From NCBI RefSeq assembly GCF_021202945.1, contig NZ_JAJOYR010000002.1, positions 227,767-291,766 of the forward strand: a DNA stretch of 64,000 nucleotides, read 5' to 3'. The DNA comes from Stenotrophomonas sp. SY1. GTDB lineage: Bacteria > Pseudomonadota > Gammaproteobacteria > Xanthomonadales > Xanthomonadaceae. Shown in pieces: positions 36,511 through 46,102 of this stretch. Both the position numbers and the translations under genes were made by a program. The first letter of the stretch is position 1; each line of letters opens with the position of its first letter. Below the pieces are notes generated by a model. That model was not told the origin of the DNA. It was given only the letters and a program-made list of their open reading frames with translations, and did no database searches.

Positions 36511-37053
36511 CCCTCATCCGCCCCTTCGGGGCACCTTCTCCCGCAAGCGGGAGAAGGGAGTAAGCAGCATGGCCTTGCACGGAAACTGCATCAGGCAAGC
36601 CTCCGGCGCGGGAGCGCCTGACTACTCACTTCCCTCGTAAGCGGGAGAAGGAGTAAGTGGCCCGGTCGTGCACGGAAACCTCATCCGGCAAGCCTCCAAC
36701 GCGGAGGCCCCGACGCCCCCCTTCTCCCGTAAGCAGGAGAAGAGAATGACCGGCCCGGCTGTATACGGAAATGGCATTAGGCAAGCCTCCAGAATGCGGA
36801 TGCTCGGCGACTCCCTTCTTTCGTAAGCAGAAGAAGGGAGTGAATAGCCCGACTGTGCATGGAATCGGCATCAGGCAAGCCTCTGACGCTGGAGCGCCTG
36901 GCTACCCTTTCTCCCGTAAACGGGAGAAAGGGAACAAGCGGCCCGACTGCGCGCGGAAGCTGCATCAGGCAAGCCTTCGACGCTAGCGGGCCTGACCACT
37001 CTCCCATCTCCCGCCTGCGGGAGAAGGTGCCCCGCAGGGGCGGATGAGGGGAA
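36511..37053. repeat. Five tandem 93-94-bp repeats flanked by dispersed CTTCTCCCG palindromes
   Basis: A shared GGAAnn block recurs at 36581, 36674, 36767, 36861 and 36955, i.e. steps of 93, 93, 94 and 94 bp. Each copy has GCA-rich GGCAAGCCT followed by a CTTCTCCCGTAA...GGGAGAAG hairpin. The array is bordered by two double-hairpin units (36511-36559 and 37008-37053, the latter inverted). The region of about 690 bp has no believable gene. Confidence 0.85.
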
Positions 37054-37108
37054 GGCGCAAAGCGCCGCAGCTCTCCCGCTTTCTCAAACCCCAAACCCGC
37101 AAACGCAA

Positions 37109-37130
37109 ACGGCCGCCCGAAGGCGGCCGT
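37109..37130 (-). terminator. Terminator of the rpsP-rplS operon
   Basis: ACGGCCGCC/GGCGGCCGT with a CGAA loop, 31 bp past the rplS stop; minus-strand reading continues TTTGCGTTTG. Confidence 0.7.
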
Positions 37131-37161
37131 TGCAGCATGCAGGCGAACCTGCGTGCGGGTA

Positions 37162-37578
37162 TTACTCGGCGGAAGCAGCAGCCTTGGCAGCCAGGCGGGC
37201 AGCCTTGGCCTGCTGGGCAGCAGCCAGATCTTCCTTGATGCGAGCAGCCTTGCCTTCCAGGCCACGCAGGTAGTACAGCTTGCCGGCGCGAACCTTACCG
37301 CGGCGCTTGACTTCGACCGAGTCGATCATCGCGCTGTGGGTCTGGAAAACGCGCTCAACGCCGTAGCCGTGCGAGATCTTGCGCACGGTGAAAGCGGAGT
37401 TCAGGCCGGCATTCTTGGTGCCGATCACGACGCCTTCGTATGCCTGCACGCGCTCGCGGTTGCCTTCCTTGACCTTCACGTTCACCACGACGATGTCGCC
37501 CTGGCTGAACTTCGGCAGTTCGCGGGTGACCTGGGCGGATTCGAACTCCGCGACGATGGACTTGTTCAGCTTGCTCAT
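37162..37578 (-). CDS. rplS: 50S ribosomal protein L19
   Basis: 138 aa. Typical L19 blocks are present: [33 protein letters not shown] and [14 protein letters not shown]. It has an Ala/Lys-rich tail ([16 protein letters not shown]) that exceeds the E. coli protein (115 aa), common in this family of bacteria. L19 sits at the 30S-50S interface. Last gene of the rpsP-rimM-trmD-rplS operon, 134 bp after trmD. Confidence 0.97.
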   Translation of the reverse strand: MSKLNKSIVAEFESAQVTRELPKFSQGDIVVVNVKVKEGNRERVQAYEGVVIGTKNAGLNSAFTVRKISHGYGVERVFQTHSAMIDSVEVKRRGKVRAGKLYYLRGLEGKAARIKEDLAAAQQAKAARLAAKAAASAE

Positions 37579-37712
37579 TGGATTACACCGATTCTTCGGG
37601 GTGGGCGTGTCGTTTGACAGCGTGGTCTTATGCAGTCACCGAATTGCGCTGCACGTTTGTTGTTTTGTTTCCAACATCAGCCAAGCGGCCGATGGGAACT
37701 CGTAATTCTAGC

Positions 37713-38480
37713 CTATTGATTGCCCTTGGCGCCACTATCTGCGGCAAGCGCCTCGCGGGCCTCGGCCAGCAGCTTGCGGTCGGCCTTGCCCAGCCCGGCC
37801 TCGTCCAGCAGATCAGGGCGGCGCAGCGCGGTACGGATCAGCGACTGCTGCCGGCGCCAGCGCGCGATCGCGGCGTGGTTCCCGGAGCGCAGCACGTCTG
37901 GCACCTCGCCCAGCACATGACTGGAAGGCTGGCTGTAATGCGGGCAGTCGAGCAGGCCATCACCCTCGAAACTATCCTGAACAGCCGATTCAGCATCATT
38001 CAGAGCGCCGTCCTGCAACCGGGTGACCGCATCGATGATCACCGCCGCACCCAGCTCACCGCCAGACAGCACGTAATCACCGAGGGAGATTTCCTCGTCC
38101 ACCTCGGCCGCCAGGAAGCGCTCGTCCACGCCCTCGTAGCGTCCGCACAACAGGATCATGCGCGGCAGTGCTGCCAGTTCACGGACCTTGGCCTGGGTCA
38201 ACGGCCGCCCCTGCGGGCTGAGGTAGATCAACGGCGCCGGCTGCGGATCAGCCGCACGCGCTGCGGCCAGCGCGGCACGCAACGGCTCGATCAGCATCAC
38301 CATGCCCGGGCCACCACCGAACGGACGGTCGTCCACCCGGCGGTAGTTGCCCTCGGCGTAGTCGCGCGGGTTCCAGCCATGCAGTTCAAGCAGGCCGCGC
38401 TCCTGCGCACGCCCGACCACGCCAAGCGCGGCGGACTGGGCGAGGAACTCGGGGAACAGGCTGATGACGTCGACGCGCAC
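37713..38480 (-). CDS. trmD: tRNA (guanine-N1-)-methyltransferase TrmD
   Basis: 255 aa from the GTG at 38480 ([13 protein letters not shown]), with AAGGT as ribosome site 6 bases upstream; the longer frame to 38504 overlaps rimM and is not conserved. It methylates G37 of tRNAs that read CNN-type codons using AdoMet. The trefoil-knot cofactor motif is [13 protein letters not shown] and [22 protein letters not shown] and [20 protein letters not shown] are the usual blocks. Five bases separate it from rimM. Confidence 0.96.
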   Translation of the reverse strand: MRVDVISLFPEFLAQSAALGVVGRAQERGLLELHGWNPRDYAEGNYRRVDDRPFGGGPGMVMLIEPLRAALAAARAADPQPAPLIYLSPQGRPLTQAKVRELAALPRMILLCGRYEGVDERFLAAEVDEEISLGDYVLSGGELGAAVIIDAVTRLQDGALNDAESAVQDSFEGDGLLDCPHYSQPSSHVLGEVPDVLRSGNHAAIARWRRQQSLIRTALRRPDLLDEAGLGKADRKLLAEAREALAADSGAKGNQ

Positions 38481-38485
38481 GGACC

Positions 38486-39001
38486 TTAGAACTCCGGGTC
38501 CCAATCAACCACGATCAGGTTGGCGTCGAAATCGACCGACTTGATGAAGTCCTCCATCACGAACGGCACCATCCGCTCGCGGTCGCCGCGAACCACCAGC
38601 ACGTCGTTGGAGCCGGTGTTGAACAGGTGCGACACCTGCCCCAGCTTCACGCCTTCCACGGTCTGCACGTCCAGGCCTTCCAGGTCGACCCAGTAGTACT
38701 CATCCGGCTTCGGCGGAGGCAATGCACTGCGCGCGATGTAGATTTCGGTGCCGCGCATGGCCTCGACCACATCGCGGTCGGTCACGCCCGGGAAGGTGGC
38801 GATCAGGTTTTTGCCCGATTCACGGCCACGCACACCGGCAAGCTCGGACTCCTGCCCTGCGGGGCTGCGGAGGATCCAAGGCTGGTATTGGAAAATGGCG
38901 GAGCGTGGCTCGGTCCAGGACTCGAGCTTCATCTCGCCGCGCACACCAAAAGCGCCGGCAACCCTGCCCAGCAGGATCCGGCGCTCGGAATCTTTCTTCA
39001 T
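38486..39001 (-). CDS. rimM: 16S rRNA maturation factor RimM
   Basis: 171 aa. N-terminal beta-barrel [19 protein letters not shown], then PRC-barrel with [12 protein letters not shown] and [17 protein letters not shown]. Assists late 30S head assembly next to S19. Second gene of the operon; a hairpin separates it from rpsP. Confidence 0.95.
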   Translation of the reverse strand: MKKDSERRILLGRVAGAFGVRGEMKLESWTEPRSAIFQYQPWILRSPAGQESELAGVRGRESGKNLIATFPGVTDRDVVEAMRGTEIYIARSALPPPKPDEYYWVDLEGLDVQTVEGVKLGQVSHLFNTGSNDVLVVRGDRERMVPFVMEDFIKSVDFDANLIVVDWDPEF

Positions 39002-39009
39002 AAACAGTC

Positions 39010-39031
39010 GGGCCGCGCTTTCGCGCGGCCC
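39010..39031 (-). terminator. Hairpin in the rpsP-rimM gap, possible attenuator
   Basis: GGGCCGCG/CGCGGCCC arms within the 37-bp gap between rpsP and rimM. Probably lowers expression of rimM and trmD relative to rpsP, as known for the E. coli operon; this is inferred. Confidence 0.45.
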
Positions 39032-39038
39032 GTCAGGA

Positions 39039-39299
39039 TCAGGCCGCAGTGGCCTGGGCCTTGGTCGCTTCCTTGTACAGGTTGCGAACCTTGTCGGTCA
39101 GCTGAGCGCCGTTGGCAACCCACTTGTCGACAGCGGCGATGTCCAGCACCACGCGCTGTTCAGCGCCCTGGGCAACCGGGTTGTAGTAGCCGACGCGCTC
39201 GATGTTGCGGCCGTCACGGGCGCTACGGACGTCGGTCACGATGATGTGGTAGAACGGACGCTTCTTGGCGCCGCCGCGGGTCAGTCGAATCTTGACCAT
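39039..39299 (-). CDS. rpsP: 30S ribosomal protein S16
   Basis: 86 aa from the ATG at 39299 ([20 protein letters not shown]). Conserved blocks are [12 protein letters not shown] and [13 protein letters not shown]. Longer frames to 39428 are not S16-like. First gene of the operon; the class IV aminotransferase gene lies 112 bp upstream on the same strand. Confidence 0.97.
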   Translation of the reverse strand: MVKIRLTRGGAKKRPFYHIIVTDVRSARDGRNIERVGYYNPVAQGAEQRVVLDIAAVDKWVANGAQLTDKVRNLYKEATKAQATAA

Positions 39300-39411
39300 G
39301 GTGGTTTTTCCTAAGTTGCCCAGTCGCCAGGATGGCGCGGTAAGCCGGCGATTATAGCGGCGGGTTTGTGCCATTCCAACCCTGTGCCCTGCTTTCCAGC
39401 TGAATGGGGCT

Positions 39412-40230
39412 TTAAGCGCCCGGACCATTCCCGTCCTGAAGCGGCAACCAAGGCGCCTGGCCCAGCGCCCGCTGCAACAGCGTCAGCAGCCGCTCCGAGC
39501 CCTCCAGCCGCGCGTCTCCGATCCTCAGCAACGGCCATATCCCGGCCGCATTGCAGGCAACCGCCCCGCGCATTCCGGCCAACGCCGGCAGATCGATCTC
39601 GCGCCAAACCGGGGCCTGCCCCAGCTCCTCAAGCCCCCGGATCAACAACGCCTCGGTGACCCCGCGCAGCGCGCAAGCCTGTGGCCAGATCACCTGCGCG
39701 CCATCCCAGAACGCCAGATTCCAGGTACTGCCTTCGCTGATGCGCCCGGCCTGGTCGACAAACAGCGCGTCGTCGAAGCCTTCGGCCATCGCCTGGCGCC
39801 GGTAGTGGAACAGCGGGAATGTACCCACATGCTTCAGGTGCGCCAGCTCCCGCTGGTAGCGCACCGGCACGACCGCGCGCCCGGCCACCGGCGACACCGC
39901 CGGAGCCCCGACTCCGATCAGCACATCCACCGGCACCGCACGCAGCGGCTGGCGGAAGTCGAACGCTTTGGAGAACACGGTGATGCGCACCGAGGCATCG
40001 GTCGCATCGCAGGCCGCCAATGCCTGCTTGAGCCAAGCCAGCAGCTGCGCCACGTCCAGCTGCGTATCGAACAGCTCACGCGTGCCCTGCTGCAGGCGCT
40101 GCACATGCAGGGCCCAGCCTTGCACGGCACCGTCCCGCACTTGCAGCGAGGTGAAATGCCCGTAGTTGACCAGCGCCGACCCCAGCAACGACGCATCGAC
40201 CGGCTGGCCGTTGCAGAACAACCTGCTCAC
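39412..40230 (-). CDS. Class IV PLP aminotransferase, possibly 4-amino-4-deoxychorismate lyase-like
   Basis: 272 aa from the GTG at 40230, overlapping the preceding gene by 3 bases (GTGA). Fold-type IV features are [19 protein letters not shown], the PLP Lys in [12 protein letters not shown], and the cofactor loop [16 protein letters not shown]. The family includes D-amino-acid aminotransferase, branched-chain aminotransferase and PabC. HLKHVGTF and length are PabC-like, but a typical pabC neighbour is absent, so no symbol is given. Function: PLP chemistry on an amino acid or aminodeoxychorismate. Confidence 0.72.
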   Translation of the reverse strand: MSRLFCNGQPVDASLLGSALVNYGHFTSLQVRDGAVQGWALHVQRLQQGTRELFDTQLDVAQLLAWLKQALAACDATDASVRITVFSKAFDFRQPLRAVPVDVLIGVGAPAVSPVAGRAVVPVRYQRELAHLKHVGTFPLFHYRRQAMAEGFDDALFVDQAGRISEGSTWNLAFWDGAQVIWPQACALRGVTEALLIRGLEELGQAPVWREIDLPALAGMRGAVACNAAGIWPLLRIGDARLEGSERLLTLLQRALGQAPWLPLQDGNGPGA

Positions 40231-41297
40231 AGCAGCTCCTGCGCCTGTGCCCATATCGCACGCTGGATCTCGGCCGCCGGCGCGCGACGCGCCAACCAGG
40301 CCGACTGCCCTGCCCAGGCCTGCATCGCTGCGAGCCGGTTGTCAGCACTGGCCTGCCTGCGCATGCCGGCAGTCAAACCACGCTGCACCGGATAGGGCTG
40401 CGGCGACGGGGCTTCGGCCGCAGCCGCCGCACGCACGTAATCGGTCGCCAATGCGCGGCCGAGCCGGCCGCTGAAGGCCCGGGTTGCACAGGTCGTCTCA
40501 GGCTCGGCGGCAGCCAGAGCGTCGCGCCAAGCGGATGGAATGTCGGATTCCTCGGCAGCAAGAAAGGCAGTGCCCACCTGCACGGCACTGGCACCGAGCA
40601 ACAGCGCGGCAGCCACGCCACGGCCATCGGCGATGCCGCCAGCGGCGATCACCGGCACATCCAGGTTATCGACCAGTCTCGGCAGCAGCGCGAACAAACC
40701 CACCATCTGCCGTTCGGCCTGGGCCGCATCGAAGGCACCGCGATGACCACCGGCCTCCATGCCCTGCGCGATGACGGCATCGGCACCAGCCGCCTGTGCC
40801 TGCAGGGCTTCGGCCAGCGTGGTGGCGCAGGCAAACCAGGCGATGCCGGCATCCTTCAGCCGCTGCACCTGCGCTGACGAAAACACGCCCATGATGGTCG
40901 AGGCCACCGCAGGCCGGGCCTGGATCAGCGCATCGAACTGGGCATCGAAATCGGCCGGACCTGCATCACCTGCGGAGGCCGGCACGTCCGGGCCCCATTG
41001 GGCGAGGAACTGGCGCGTTGCGGCTTCGGCCACCGGTTCACGCAGCGGCGCCGGATCGGGAATCCAGACATTGACCTGTGCCGGGCCCGGCGACTGCACG
41101 CGAAAGGCATCCATCCACTGCCCGATTTGTTCCGGCGCGGACAACACCGCACCCATGGCGCCCATACCACCGGCATTGGCCACGGCGGCCGAAAGCGGCA
41201 CCGGGCAGGCGCCGGCCATCGGTGAAAGCAGGATGGGGAGTTCAACGCCAAAGCGTTGGCAGAAGGATGCAACGCGCTGCTGGATGAGCGGATTCAT
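40227..41297 (-). CDS. Nitronate monooxygenase-like flavin oxidoreductase
   Basis: 356-aa FMN TIM-barrel protein (2-nitropropane dioxygenase family) from the ATG at 41297. Typical blocks: PILLSPMAGACPVPLSAAVA, GGMGAMGAVL, DAVIAQGMEAGGHRGAF with the catalytic His, and IAAGGIADGRGVAAALLLGA with VQVGTAFLAAEES. Oxidises nitronates or, in related proteins, reduces quinones. It overlaps the aminotransferase start. Both genes sit between ffh and rpsP, which are often adjacent. A weaker ATG at 41315 exists. Confidence 0.83.
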   Translation of the reverse strand: MNPLIQQRVASFCQRFGVELPILLSPMAGACPVPLSAAVANAGGMGAMGAVLSAPEQIGQWMDAFRVQSPGPAQVNVWIPDPAPLREPVAEAATRQFLAQWGPDVPASAGDAGPADFDAQFDALIQARPAVASTIMGVFSSAQVQRLKDAGIAWFACATTLAEALQAQAAGADAVIAQGMEAGGHRGAFDAAQAERQMVGLFALLPRLVDNLDVPVIAAGGIADGRGVAAALLLGASAVQVGTAFLAAEESDIPSAWRDALAAAEPETTCATRAFSGRLGRALATDYVRAAAAAEAPSPQPYPVQRGLTAGMRRQASADNRLAAMQAWAGQSAWLARRAPAAEIQRAIWAQAQELL

Positions 41298-41439
41298 TGG
41301 CAGAACTGACTCCAACCTGGGGACTGCTGGAATTGTCTGAATCCAGCCTTCAAGCCACGGACGGTGCAGCAGACGAAGCGATCATGTCGCTCGCGGGCAA
41401 AGCCAGCGCGAACGGATGGGATGGCAGAAGCAAAGCCCC

Positions 41440-41488
41440 TCATCCGCCCCTCTTGGGGGCACCTTCTCCCATCAACGGGAGAAGGGAA
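41440..41488. repeat. Dispersed double-hairpin repeat
   Basis: Copy of the family at 8247 and 36511: CCTCATCCGCCCC...GGGGGCACC and CTTCTCCCATCAACGGGAGAAG. It is in the 265-bp gap between the nitronate monooxygenase-like gene and ffh, which holds nothing else I recognise. Confidence 0.75.
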
Positions 41489-41562
41489 AACAACCGTTGC
41501 ATTCACACATGTTGCGTTCACACATCGAGCCGCCGGAACGCTCCAGCCAAGCCCGCGCAACA

Positions 41563-42942
41563 TCAACGGAACGGCAGACCACCCTTGCCGCCCATGGCGC
41601 CAAGCATGCCCTTCATGTTGCGCATCATGCCCTTCATGCCACCACCGGCAAGCTTGCCCATCATCTTTTCCATCTGCATGTACTGCTTCATCAGCTTGTT
41701 GACGTCGGCCGGCTGGGTACCGGAGCCACGCGCGATGCGGGCACGACGCGAACCATTGAGCAGCCCCGGGTTGCGACGCTCCTTCTTGGTCATCGAGCTG
41801 ATGATGGCGATCATGCGCGGCACTTCCTTGCTCTGCGTGACCTGCTGCTTGAGGTGGTCCGGGATCTGGCCCAGGCCCGGCAGCTTGTCCATCAGGCCGC
41901 CAATGCCGCCCATGTTCTGCATCTGTTCCAACTGGTCGCGCATGTCGTTCAGGTCGAACTTCTTGCCCTTGGCGACCTTCTCGGCCAGCTTCTGCGCCTT
42001 TTCCTTGTCGACCTGCTGCTCGACCTGCTCCACCAGCGACAGCACGTCGCCCATGTCCAGGATGCGGCCGGCCACACGCTCGGGATGGAACACGTCCAGC
42101 CCGTCGACCTTTTCGCCGGTACCGGTGAACTTGATCGGCTTGCCGGTGATGTAGCGCACGCTCAGTGCGGCGCCACCACGGGCGTCACCGTCGGTCTTGG
42201 TCAGCACCACGCCGGTCAGCGGCAGCGCCTCGCCGAAAGCCTTGGCGGTGTTGGCCGCGTCCTGGCCGGTCATCGAATCGACCACGAACAGGGTTTCGGC
42301 CGGGTTGACCGCCGCGTGCAGGGCCTTGATCTCGGCCATCATCGCTTCGTCGATGGCCAGGCGGCCGGCGGTATCGACCAGCAGCACGTCAACAAAGGAC
42401 TTGCGCGCGTCATCAATGGCGGCGCGGACGATGTCCACCGGCTTCTGCTCGGCGCTGGACGGGAAGAACAGCACGCCGACCTGGTCGGCCAGTGTCTTCA
42501 GCTGCTCGATCGCGGCCGGGCGATAGACGTCGGCCGAGACCACCATCACCTTCTTCTTGCGCTTTTCTTTCAGGTGCTTGGCCAGCTTGCCGACCGTGGT
42601 CGTCTTGCCCGCACCCTGCAGGCCCGCCATCAGGATGATGGCCGGCGCGGGAACGTTGAGGTTCAGGTCGGTGGCCTGCGAGCCCATCACTGCGGTCAGC
42701 TCGTCACGGACCACCTTGATCAGCGCCTGGCCCGGAGTCAGCGACTTGAGCACTTCCTGGCCGACCGCGCGGACCTTGATCTTCTCGACCAGCGCCTGCA
42801 CCACCGGCAGGGCCACATCGGCCTCGAGCAGGGCGATGCGGACTTCGCGGGTGGCCTCGCGGATGTTTTCCTCGGTCAGGCGGCCGCGTCCACGCAGGCG
42901 CTCGATGGTGCCGGAAAGGCGCTGGGTCAGTGACTCGAACAT
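41563..42942 (-). CDS. ffh: Signal recognition particle protein Ffh
   Basis: 459 aa from the ATG at 42942 (MFESLTQRLSGTIERLRG). N domain, then G domain with P-loop GLQGAGKTTT at 107-116, DTAGR and TKTDGDARGG, then the Met-rich M domain (KLMKQYMQMEKMMGKLAGGG). Binds signal peptides with 4.5S RNA and hands ribosomes to FtsY. Divergent from the ypjD-like gene. A TATAAC at about 42976 may belong to one of the two promoters. Confidence 0.97.
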   Translation of the reverse strand: MFESLTQRLSGTIERLRGRGRLTEENIREATREVRIALLEADVALPVVQALVEKIKVRAVGQEVLKSLTPGQALIKVVRDELTAVMGSQATDLNLNVPAPAIILMAGLQGAGKTTTVGKLAKHLKEKRKKKVMVVSADVYRPAAIEQLKTLADQVGVLFFPSSAEQKPVDIVRAAIDDARKSFVDVLLVDTAGRLAIDEAMMAEIKALHAAVNPAETLFVVDSMTGQDAANTAKAFGEALPLTGVVLTKTDGDARGGAALSVRYITGKPIKFTGTGEKVDGLDVFHPERVAGRILDMGDVLSLVEQVEQQVDKEKAQKLAEKVAKGKKFDLNDMRDQLEQMQNMGGIGGLMDKLPGLGQIPDHLKQQVTQSKEVPRMIAIISSMTKKERRNPGLLNGSRRARIARGSGTQPADVNKLMKQYMQMEKMMGKLAGGGMKGMMRNMKGMLGAMGGKGGLPFR

Positions 42943-43049
42943 GCGGGCGAACCTGTGGTGCGTGGAAACAGAGCGGGCAAGTATAACGGGCAGCCCGCAC
43001 GCTCGCCGGATCGCTTCGCCCGCAGCGGCCGGTGTGCGAAACTGCCGCG

Positions 43050-43841
43050 ATGACAATAGTTCTCATCGCCACCGCTCTCTATCTGCTGGCCACGGCCCTG
43101 CTCGTACGCGGACTGGCGGCCGACCGCTCCGCGCCGCCACGCACCTGGCTGTTGCCGGCGGTCGCCGCAGCGGTGCTGCATGGCAGTTACCACCTGCTGG
43201 TGGCGATGCGCACGTCCGGCGGCCCGGACATGCATTTCTTCGCCGCGCTGTCGCTGGTGGGCCTGGGCATGGCGGTGCTGACTGCGCTGGTCGGCGCGCG
43301 TGGACGCATGGCGGCGCTGGGCGTGGTGGTGTTCCCGATGGCCGCCCTGCTGTTGTTGGCCTATCACGGCTACGGGCACGAACCGAGCAAGGCACTGGGC
43401 TGGCGCCTGGCCGCCCATGCCTGGCTGGCGTTGCTGGCCTACGCCACGCTGAGCATCGCCGCGCTGCTGGCGATCATGCTGTGGCTGCAGGAACGCGCCC
43501 TGCGTCAGCGTGATTTCCGCCCCTGGCTGCGGGCGCTGCCGCCACTGAGCGATCTGGAAACGCTGCTGTTCCGCACGATCGCCGTCGGCTTCAGCTTGCT
43601 GACGCTGACCCTGGTGACCGGCGTGCTGTTCGTCGATGACCTGCTGGCGCAGAAGCTGGTGCACAAGACCGTGCTCAGCGTGCTGTCGTGGATCGTGTTC
43701 GGCACGCTGCTGATCGGCCGCCGCCGCTACGGCTGGCGCGGCAGCAAGGCGGTGCATTGGACCTTGAGCGCGATGGCGCTGTTGCTGCTGGCGTTCTTTG
43801 GCAGCCGGTTCGTGATCGAGCTGGTGCTGGGCAGCAACTGA
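43050..43841 (+). CDS. ypjD: CcsA/YpjD-like inner-membrane protein
   Basis: 263-aa membrane protein from the ATG at 43050, about eight membrane segments. The cytochrome c assembly (CcsA/CcmC-like) region is seen in RLAAHAWLALLAYATLSIAA with the conserved His, and in QKLVHKTVLSVLSWIVFG. E. coli YpjD is encoded next to ffh in the same divergent arrangement and its exact role in haem handling is unclear. The ATG at 43032 adds only six residues. A SMAG pair follows. Confidence 0.82.
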   Translation: MTIVLIATALYLLATALLVRGLAADRSAPPRTWLLPAVAAAVLHGSYHLLVAMRTSGGPDMHFFAALSLVGLGMAVLTALVGARGRMAALGVVVFPMAALLLLAYHGYGHEPSKALGWRLAAHAWLALLAYATLSIAALLAIMLWLQERALRQRDFRPWLRALPPLSDLETLLFRTIAVGFSLLTLTLVTGVLFVDDLLAQKLVHKTVLSVLSWIVFGTLLIGRRRYGWRGSKAVHWTLSAMALLLLAFFGSRFVIELVLGSN

Positions 43842-43854
43842 ACCAACCAAAATA

Positions 43855-43915
43855 GTGCCGAGCCACGCTCGGCACGAAACATTTCCGGCAAAGCCCCTGC
43901 GGAGCATGGCTCCGC
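43855..43915. repeat. Inverted pair of SMAG-type palindromes
   Basis: GTGCCGAGCCACGCTCGGCAC (43855-43875; the stem is GTGCCGAG/CTCGGCAC) and, in the other orientation, GCGGAGCATGGCTCCGC (43899-43915), followed by CTCTACC, the complement of the GTAGAG start. Between ypjD and radA, which converge. Confidence 0.75.
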
Positions 43916-43930
43916 TCTACCGTTCAAGCG

Positions 43931-45316
43931 TTATTCGGCGGCCGCTTCCAATGCCTCGGACAAGCGCTCCACCGCGATCACTTCCATGCCTTTCACCGAG
44001 CCGGTCTTGGGCGCATTGGCCTTGGGCACGATGGCGCGCTTGAAGCCATGCGTGGCGGCTTCGCGCAGGCGATCCTCGCCATTGGGCACCGGGCGGATTT
44101 CACCGGACAACCCCACTTCACCGAATGCAATCGTCTTCTCGGCCAACGGCCGGTCCTGCAACGAGGACAGCACCGCCAGCAGCACCGGCAGATCGACTGC
44201 GGTTTCCTGTACGCGGATGCCGCCAACCACGTTGACGAACACGTCCTGGTCGCCGACCACCACGCCGCCATGACGGTGCAGCACCGCCAGCAACATCGCC
44301 AGACGGTTCTGCTCCAGGCCCACCGCGACACGACGCGGGTTGGACAACGGCGAGGAGTCCACCAGCGCCTGCACTTCCACCAGCAGCGGGCGGGTGCCTT
44401 CGCGGGTGACCATCACGCAGCTGCCGGGCTGTCGGGTACTCCCGCCGGACAGGAAGATCGCCGACGGATTGGGAACCTCTTTCAGGCCCTTGTCGCCCAT
44501 GGCGAACACGCCCAGTTCGTTGACCGCGCCAAAGCGGTTCTTGAACGCGCGCAGCACCCGGAAACGACTGCCACTCTCGCCTTCGAAGTACAGCACCGCA
44601 TCGACCATATGCTCCAGCACGCGCGGGCCGGCGATGCCGCCTTCCTTGGTGACGTGGCCGACCAGGAACACCGCGGTTCCGGTTTCCTTGGCAAAGCGCA
44701 CCAGCCGCGCCGCACTCTCGCGCACCTGGCTCACCGACCCCGGCGCAGCGGTCAACGATTCGGTCCAGAGCGTCTGCACCGAATCGGCCACGATCAACTT
44801 CGGACGCGAACTGGCCGCGTGCTGCAGGATGTTTTCCACCCCGGTTTCGGCCAGTCCATTGAGGCCATCCAATGGCAGGTCCAGGCGCACTGCGCGGCCG
44901 GCCACCTGCGCCAATGATTCTTCGCCGGTGACGTACAGCACCGGCAGCGTGCTGGCCATCTTCGCCAGCGCCTGCAGCAACAAGGTGGACTTGCCGATGC
45001 CCGGGTCGCCACCGACCAGCACCACCGCGCCTTCAACCAGACCTCCGCCCAGCACCCGGTCGAACTCGCCGATGCCGGTGGAAACCCGCAGGTGCTCGGT
45101 CTGCTGCACGTCCTTCAGTGCGGTGATCTTCGGCGCCTCGACCTTGCCGGCCCAGCCGCTGCGGCGCGACGCCGGCGACTTCGCGGCAGCAGCGCTTTCC
45201 AGCACGATTTCGCTGAGCACGTTCCATGCGCCGCATTCGGTGCATTGGCCCTGCCACTTGCTGTACTCGGCACCGCATTCGGTGCAGACGTAAGCGCTGG
45301 TACGGGTCTTGGCCAT
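43931..45316 (-). CDS. radA: DNA repair protein RadA
   Basis: 461 aa from the ATG at 45316 (MAKTRTSAYVCTECGAEYSK). N-terminal C4 zinc finger Cys11, Cys14, Cys25, Cys28; RecA-like core with Walker A GGDPGIGKSTLL; the family KNRFG motif; and C-terminal Lon-like domain (GGIRVQETAVDLPVLLAVLS). Helps branch migration and processing of recombination intermediates. Confidence 0.96.
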   Translation of the reverse strand: MAKTRTSAYVCTECGAEYSKWQGQCTECGAWNVLSEIVLESAAAAKSPASRRSGWAGKVEAPKITALKDVQQTEHLRVSTGIGEFDRVLGGGLVEGAVVLVGGDPGIGKSTLLLQALAKMASTLPVLYVTGEESLAQVAGRAVRLDLPLDGLNGLAETGVENILQHAASSRPKLIVADSVQTLWTESLTAAPGSVSQVRESAARLVRFAKETGTAVFLVGHVTKEGGIAGPRVLEHMVDAVLYFEGESGSRFRVLRAFKNRFGAVNELGVFAMGDKGLKEVPNPSAIFLSGGSTRQPGSCVMVTREGTRPLLVEVQALVDSSPLSNPRRVAVGLEQNRLAMLLAVLHRHGGVVVGDQDVFVNVVGGIRVQETAVDLPVLLAVLSSLQDRPLAEKTIAFGEVGLSGEIRPVPNGEDRLREAATHGFKRAIVPKANAPKTGSVKGMEVIAVERLSEALEAAAE

Positions 45317-45388
45317 GGAGGCTCCTGCTGCGGGGGACCGCAGGATAGCCGAGGCCCGTCGCAACCGCTGCGACCGGGCCGGCGTGAC

Positions 45389-46102
45389 TCAGGCCTGCGC
45401 GTTCTTGGCGGCGATCATCGCCCGGTACTGGCGCGGCGCCATGCCCACTTCGGCCTTGAACTTGCGGGTGAACGCGCTCTGGTCGGTGAAGCCACAGGCC
45501 TGGCCGATGCTGGCCACGCTGTCCTCGCCGTGCAGCAGGTGCAGCGCGATCTGGATCCGCAGGCGGGTCAGCACCTGCTGCGGGGTCATCTGGAACACCT
45601 TGCGGAACGAACGCTCCAGCTTGGACAGCGAGAACCCGGTGATGTCCAACAGGGTCTGCATGCGCACGTTTTCGGCGTAATGGTTGTTGAGGTAATCCAG
45701 CGCCAGCCGCAGCGGCTCGTACTGCGACTCCAGCCCGCCACGCTGGCCCAGGTCGCGGGAGATGCCGATCAGCCCGACCACCTTGCCGTCCTCTTCCACC
45801 GGCCGTTTGCAGGTCAGGCACCAGCCCGGCTGCTGATTGGCCAGCAACTGCAACTCCATGACGTTTTCGATGACTTCACCGGCCAGCACGCGTGCGTCCT
45901 GCTCGACGTAGGCTTCGCTCATACCGACCGGATACAACTCATCGGCACGCTTGCCGATCACTTCACTGCGCGACTTCACCCCGAGCCGCTGCATCATCGT
46001 CATGTTGACGTGGGTGTAACGCCCCTGCGTGTCCTTGGCAAAGAACAGCACGCTGGGAATGGCGTCGAACAGGGCTTCGATTTCGGCGGGGTCGATACGC
46101 AT
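45389..46102 (-). CDS. PAS-domain AraC family transcriptional regulator
   Basis: 237 aa. An N-terminal PAS domain (AIPSVLFFAKDTQGRYTHVN, VIGKRADELYP) is joined to an AraC/XylS double helix-turn-helix (TLLDITGFSLSKLERSFRKV, SIGQACGFTDQSAFTRKFKA, GMAPRQYRAM). The PAS pocket may sense a small ligand or redox state; the ligand and targets are unknown. It faces a 686-bp gap without genes upstream, in which it may control its own promoter. Confidence 0.86.
   Translation of the reverse strand: MRIDPAEIEALFDAIPSVLFFAKDTQGRYTHVNMTMMQRLGVKSRSEVIGKRADELYPVGMSEAYVEQDARVLAGEVIENVMELQLLANQQPGWCLTCKRPVEEDGKVVGLIGISRDLGQRGGLESQYEPLRLALDYLNNHYAENVRMQTLLDITGFSLSKLERSFRKVFQMTPQQVLTRLRIQIALHLLHGEDSVASIGQACGFTDQSAFTRKFKAEVGMAPRQYRAMIAAKNAQA

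Noticed and set aside
36581..37008. Possible CRISPR array
   Set aside because: Repeats are 93-94 bp with no constant short repeat and unique spacer pattern, and no cas genes are near.
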